Assembly: GCA_018697195.1 (NCBI GenBank)
Contig: JAGMWU010000122.1
Coordinates: forward strand, 1,537 to 65,536
Length of the DNA stretch: 64,000 nt
Source: Certhia americana
Taxonomy: Eukaryota; Chordata; Aves; Passeriformes; Certhiidae
Direction: 5' to 3'
Positions 60,603 to 64,000 of this stretch are shown one piece after another; within the stretch, counting starts at the first letter, position 1, and every line of letters starts with the position of its first letter. Made by a program: the position numbers and the translations under genes. The notes under the pieces were generated by a model. It ran no database searches and was not told where the DNA came from. It saw nothing but the letters and a program-made list of their open reading frames with translations.

Positions 60603-61835
60603 CAGGGACTGTTGCTCACTGAAAATGGAAGAAATAAGAAAGCTTTCCTCAAAGCCAAGTAAAAGCAAAGAGCCTGTAAAAACAGAGTGGGGATCTCAGA
60701 GCGTGGTGTTCACCTATTTCCAAGGGGACATTAACAGCATGGTAGATGAACATTTTTCTAGAGCTCTCAGCAATGCCAAGAACCCCCAAGACCTGAGTAC
60801 AAAGCACAAGGGTGAGGCTGTTGTCCTGAAAAGCAATGAGCTCCTTTCCATATGTGAGCCTGGTGTTGGATGGGGCTGACTGGCTTTCACGAAGGAATTT
60901 AAGATCATTTGAGCTTAAATTTGGAATTGTGTGCAAACAGAAAGCAAGACAACCATACTTGTAAAGCCCTAGGTTATGTAGCTGGGACTTTCTGGGTAAA
61001 TCCCTGTGTTTGCTGGAGGGAGTCCCAAGCTTTCCATGGGCCTGTTGGCAGGACTAGATCATCATTTTCCAACCAAGTGTCCCCATCACTGCTGGATGCA
61101 ATAAGTGCATTATGACTTAAGTTGTCGTCTTCACAAAAATGTATTTGCCTAAGCTTTCAGCCGTCAAAAACCTGCCTAAGTTGGTGGTTGTGTAGTACAC
61201 ATATTTAATACTTTGTTGAAACTGGTGATTTAATCTCCTTTTAGTATGAATTTGTGGTTGGTTGATTTTTAAGATAAGCAGCACTAAAGTGATTATATAT
61301 TTGGGTAAAAATGAATATGCAGTCTGGTAGCATTCCCTTAGAAGTCCACTGGAATTTGCCTTGGGAAAAAAGTAAGAATTGATGAGACTTCAGATGCCTT
61401 TTTTCTCTTTTTAAGTAGACAGCATGTCTCCCCATCAGTGGAATTTCTCTTCACATTGCTACAAACCATATCCATCATCTTCTTCAACAAGCATGGCAAA
61501 TTCTGCTCTGAATTTTTCTGCTGCTGGTGTGGTAGGCCAGTGCCAGCCATCATCTCTGCAGAGTTGTCCAGCTCAACCTGCAGGTTTATGGCCCTTCCCT
61601 CCAACCGGGACTCCCAGTGTCACTGGTTCAGTGTATCCTCACACCCTCCCTGACCTGCATGCAGCCGATGAGCTGATCTCTGACAGGAAATACAGTTCTC
61701 TTCTTGGCCTTCTGCAACAGGAAAGGTGCTTAACATCCATGCAAGAATGCACCATGAAGCAACATTCAAGTTCTGCTTGTATGACTGGACCTCTGAGGTT
61801 ACAAAATATAAGTCAAAGTTCAGCTCCTGGGGGAG
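60603..61835 (+). CDS. VGLL1: VGLL1 (vestigial-like 1), partial; last exon not in window
   Basis: A transcription cofactor that binds TEAD factors through a short Tondu motif and competes with YAP/TAZ; it acts in the nucleus. Two coding exons are visible. Exon 60603-60811 has ATG at 60625 (GAAAATGG) and codes MEEIRKL... to KHK. Exon 61419-61835 codes DSMSPHQW... to APGG. They join in phase (G|AC, Asp). Residues 27-48 carry the Tondu motif (VVFTYFQGDINSMVDEHFSR then AL), nearly identical to human. The second exon keeps the RKYSSLLGLLQQERCL block. 201 codons plus one base are present against 258 in human, so the terminal exon should begin after 61835 and is probably beyond 64000. VGLL1 follows HTATSF1 here as in human. 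Confidence 0.95.
60625..60811 (+). CDS. VGLL1: VGLL1 coding exon with TEAD-binding Tondu motif
   Basis: 62 codons plus one base. The acceptor lies in a T-rich tract (TTTTTTTCAG, with an alternative CAG three bases later). The donor is AAGG|GTGAGG. The frame continues into the intron for 22 more codons before a stop, so intron retention would give a short Tondu-only protein. Confidence 0.95.
60812..61418 (+). other. VGLL1: VGLL1 intron between visible coding exons
   Basis: 607 bp, GT...AG, no embedded feature. Confidence 0.85.
61419..61835 (+). CDS. VGLL1: VGLL1 central exon
   Basis: 139 codons, Ser/Pro-rich and disordered in character. SMSPHQW at its start and LLGLLQQERCL near its end match the human protein. 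Donor GGGGGAG|GTAAGA, phase 1. Confidence 0.94.
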
Positions 61836-64000
61836 GTAAGAAAATGCTATCACTTTATTCTTTGATGACATCTGATATAAAGTGACAGAATAATACCATC
61901 TGTTCCTAAGTTTTTCAAGCTGGTTTGAACTTCCAGCAAACTCACAGGAATCTTTTACAGTAGATAACCCTGATATGTACTGTGGTACTTGGGATCAATT
62001 AGCCATGTTGTATGGGTTAATCAAAAAATGTGCATTGCCTACTCACACAATATTTCACCTTCTGATTTACACTGGGGAGGCATTTTAAGTGACTATAAGC
62101 ATTATTTGTACTGCTATCTCAATCTCTAATATCCATTGATATTGGGTATGGTGTGTACCTCATTGGGACCAGAAAGGGGTGGCCAGGAAAGATCCCTGAG
62201 CAGCCTCTCTTACTGTGCAGACTGTTATTTATGTTCTGAGTACAGGATGGGAAACAGCAGCCCTTACTAGCATGGCCATGGTTTTTTCTTCCCCCTAGCC
62301 TCTGTCTGTAGCTGCAATGATGAGGGTACAGGGCCAGGTGGACTAGCCTAGCCTTGTCTCTGGCTAAGAGTTCCCTGCCGTGAGGCACTGCTGCCATGCC
62401 TGCCAAAGGCTATGTCTGCTCCCTGCATATTTCCCAGAGCTAATGCAATTCACACATGGTGATTGCTGTTTGTTTATTATCCACAATTACTAGGAATCCC
62501 AATCCTAGGTGCTACCAGTGCACAGCAGAAAGATGCCTGAAGTTCATTTATGTCCCCACAGTGTCTAGATCTGCTGGACAAAATTGCTCTTGTGAGTAAT
62601 TCTGCCTGTGAGAAGCTCTCTGGGGTCAGGCTTCCTGGCCAAAGCTCTGATGCCTGTTGGGGTACACCTGCATTGCTGTTCCTGGGCAGTCTCCAGTCAG
62701 GCAGATTGACACTGGTCTCCAAGGAAAAGGATTGTGAAATTGTTTAGGGAGTCTGCTGGAAAAATACAGTGCGTCCTACCTGGTACTTCTAAACAAAAAA
62801 GATCAGGCATGTGAAGAAGCAATCCTGAGGCTTAGGTTTTGAAAAACAAGCAGCTGTGAAATACCTCCTGGTTACTCAATTTTGAAACTGCATCAGCAGG
62901 AATTTGGTAGAATGTGGGCAAAAGACTACCTGTAGATACAAACAGGAGTTTATCTACAGTTCCTCTTTTGAGGATATAACAGAGCTATATTGTTATAAGG
63001 ACCCTGACTGTAGGTGTTTTCTAACTTATTACTGCTAGAATCTCTAATGCCTGTCTCTGTCTATTCATGTGAAAAGAAGAGTGTTTATATTTTTAGCTGG
63101 AATGCAAACTTTCTGCTAACAGTCTATGAGCAGAGGGTTTGTGTCTGTTTTGCATAGGCACGCACCTTAGACTTCATGTAGGTAGTGAATGAGAGCTTAA
63201 TTACTTTAAAGACAGCGTCTGAACTGGGATATCATTTAAGAACAAGGTAAGGTGCTCTCTTCCCCCAAGGGGTCAATGGGAGCCTATCAAGGCTTGGGAG
63301 CCCCAGGAATTGACTCCTTCAGAAAAAGAGGTATTTTATGAAATTAATCTTGTGTTGATAACAGGGAAGCACTGCTAACAGCAGTGGACTTCTTTTCTGA
63401 AAAATTCAGAAAGAAAATGAATGAGGAAAAAAATGAAAAGGAAATTAATCAGCTCAGTGTTCTCTGGCCATTTCCAGTTAAAACCTTTTCTTTCAGGATG
63501 TATACAGGGCCTTTCTGAATATTTGCGAGCCTCTAAACATCACACATGTAACACCATCCTTGTGATTAAACAAACCAACAAGGATCGATTGAAAAATATC
63601 TGCTCCATGTTCACAGGGAGTCTTTGGCAAATCCCCAGGATGTGTGCATTTAGTGTGGCTGTAGGAGTCCTTGTTTCCTAGCTCTGTCTGTTAAACATAC
63701 TTCTCCTTGCTATGTGTCGTGTTTAAGAACAGCTGATATTTATATTTATGGAAGTGTATGTTGCTGTGCCAGACAGCACAGAGCTCCTCAGCACCTGTGC
63801 TATAGGCTGGGCTGCAAAAGCACAAGGTTTCTTTAGTAACTACTGTCTACTTTTAGCTCTGTGCTGATTCTCTGCTCATCCCCAGTATTTTTGACTTTTT
63901 TTTAAGAGAGGAAAGCAAGCTCTTACCAAGGCTCAGAAAATCCCAGTGTAAGCCATGCCACTGCAGGTGAGTAAAGAAACCAGCAGGTTTAGGACAAATC
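61836..64000 (+). other. VGLL1 downstream intron; terminal exon not found
   Basis: No segment matches the expected C-terminal YKKLYVSRG/HWGHPHRYLQ part of VGLL1. A splice-bounded segment near 63907-63967 ends GCAG|GTGAGT but does not look like VGLL1. No mobile element is clear. Confidence 0.5.

Overview
This looks like a bird autosomal window, most likely from a passerine or close relative. It contains CR1 LINE 3' ends, a solo retroviral LTR and few other transposons. Its conserved genes lie in the same order and on the same strand as human Xq26.3: ADGRG4, BRS3, HTATSF1, VGLL1. That block maps to chicken chromosome 4p, which is chromosome 4A in songbirds. The species cannot be fixed from the sequence alone.

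Layout: 1-1.0 kb holds a degenerate tandem repeat. 1.3-1.9 kb is a CpG-rich promoter with a near-perfect ZNF143/STAF motif. A start codon and perfect splice donor there join in phase to an exon at 4.1 kb, giving a candidate 51-residue microprotein that I cannot name. 5.0-6.3 kb is a second, orphan CpG island. 6.33-8.9 kb is a composite satellite: an AT-rich monomer of about 300 bp alternating with GC-rich 20-bp and 61-bp minisatellites, part of it duplicated about 1.4-1.5 kb apart. 9.4-11.1 kb has only doubtful open frames.

15.0-21.6 kb carries the seven-transmembrane and tail exons of an ADGRG4-like adhesion GPCR. They are broken by a frameshift, an in-frame stop, a 1-nt phase fault and a poor donor, so I call a pseudogene. 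A solo LTR inserted in a CR1 element sits in its first visible intron.

31.45-35.1 kb is an intact three-exon BRS3 (396 aa). It keeps three of the four GRP-receptor-type ligand-selectivity residues that human BRS3 has lost. 40.85-41.11 kb is a CCCTG/CCCTA minisatellite with a 10-N gap next to the HTATSF1 CpG promoter. 41.5-52.0 kb is a complete nine-exon HTATSF1 (475 aa) with two RNA-recognition-type domains and a short acidic tail. 60.6-61.8 kb holds two coding exons of VGLL1 with the TEAD-binding motif; its last exon is not seen and probably lies past the window end.

The genes do not form one pathway: BRS3 is a peptide GPCR, HTATSF1 a spliceosome/transcription factor, and VGLL1 a TEAD cofactor. 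Their co-location is ancestral synteny. Long intronic and intergenic stretches hold CR1 fragments, simple repeats and otherwise nothing I can recognise.
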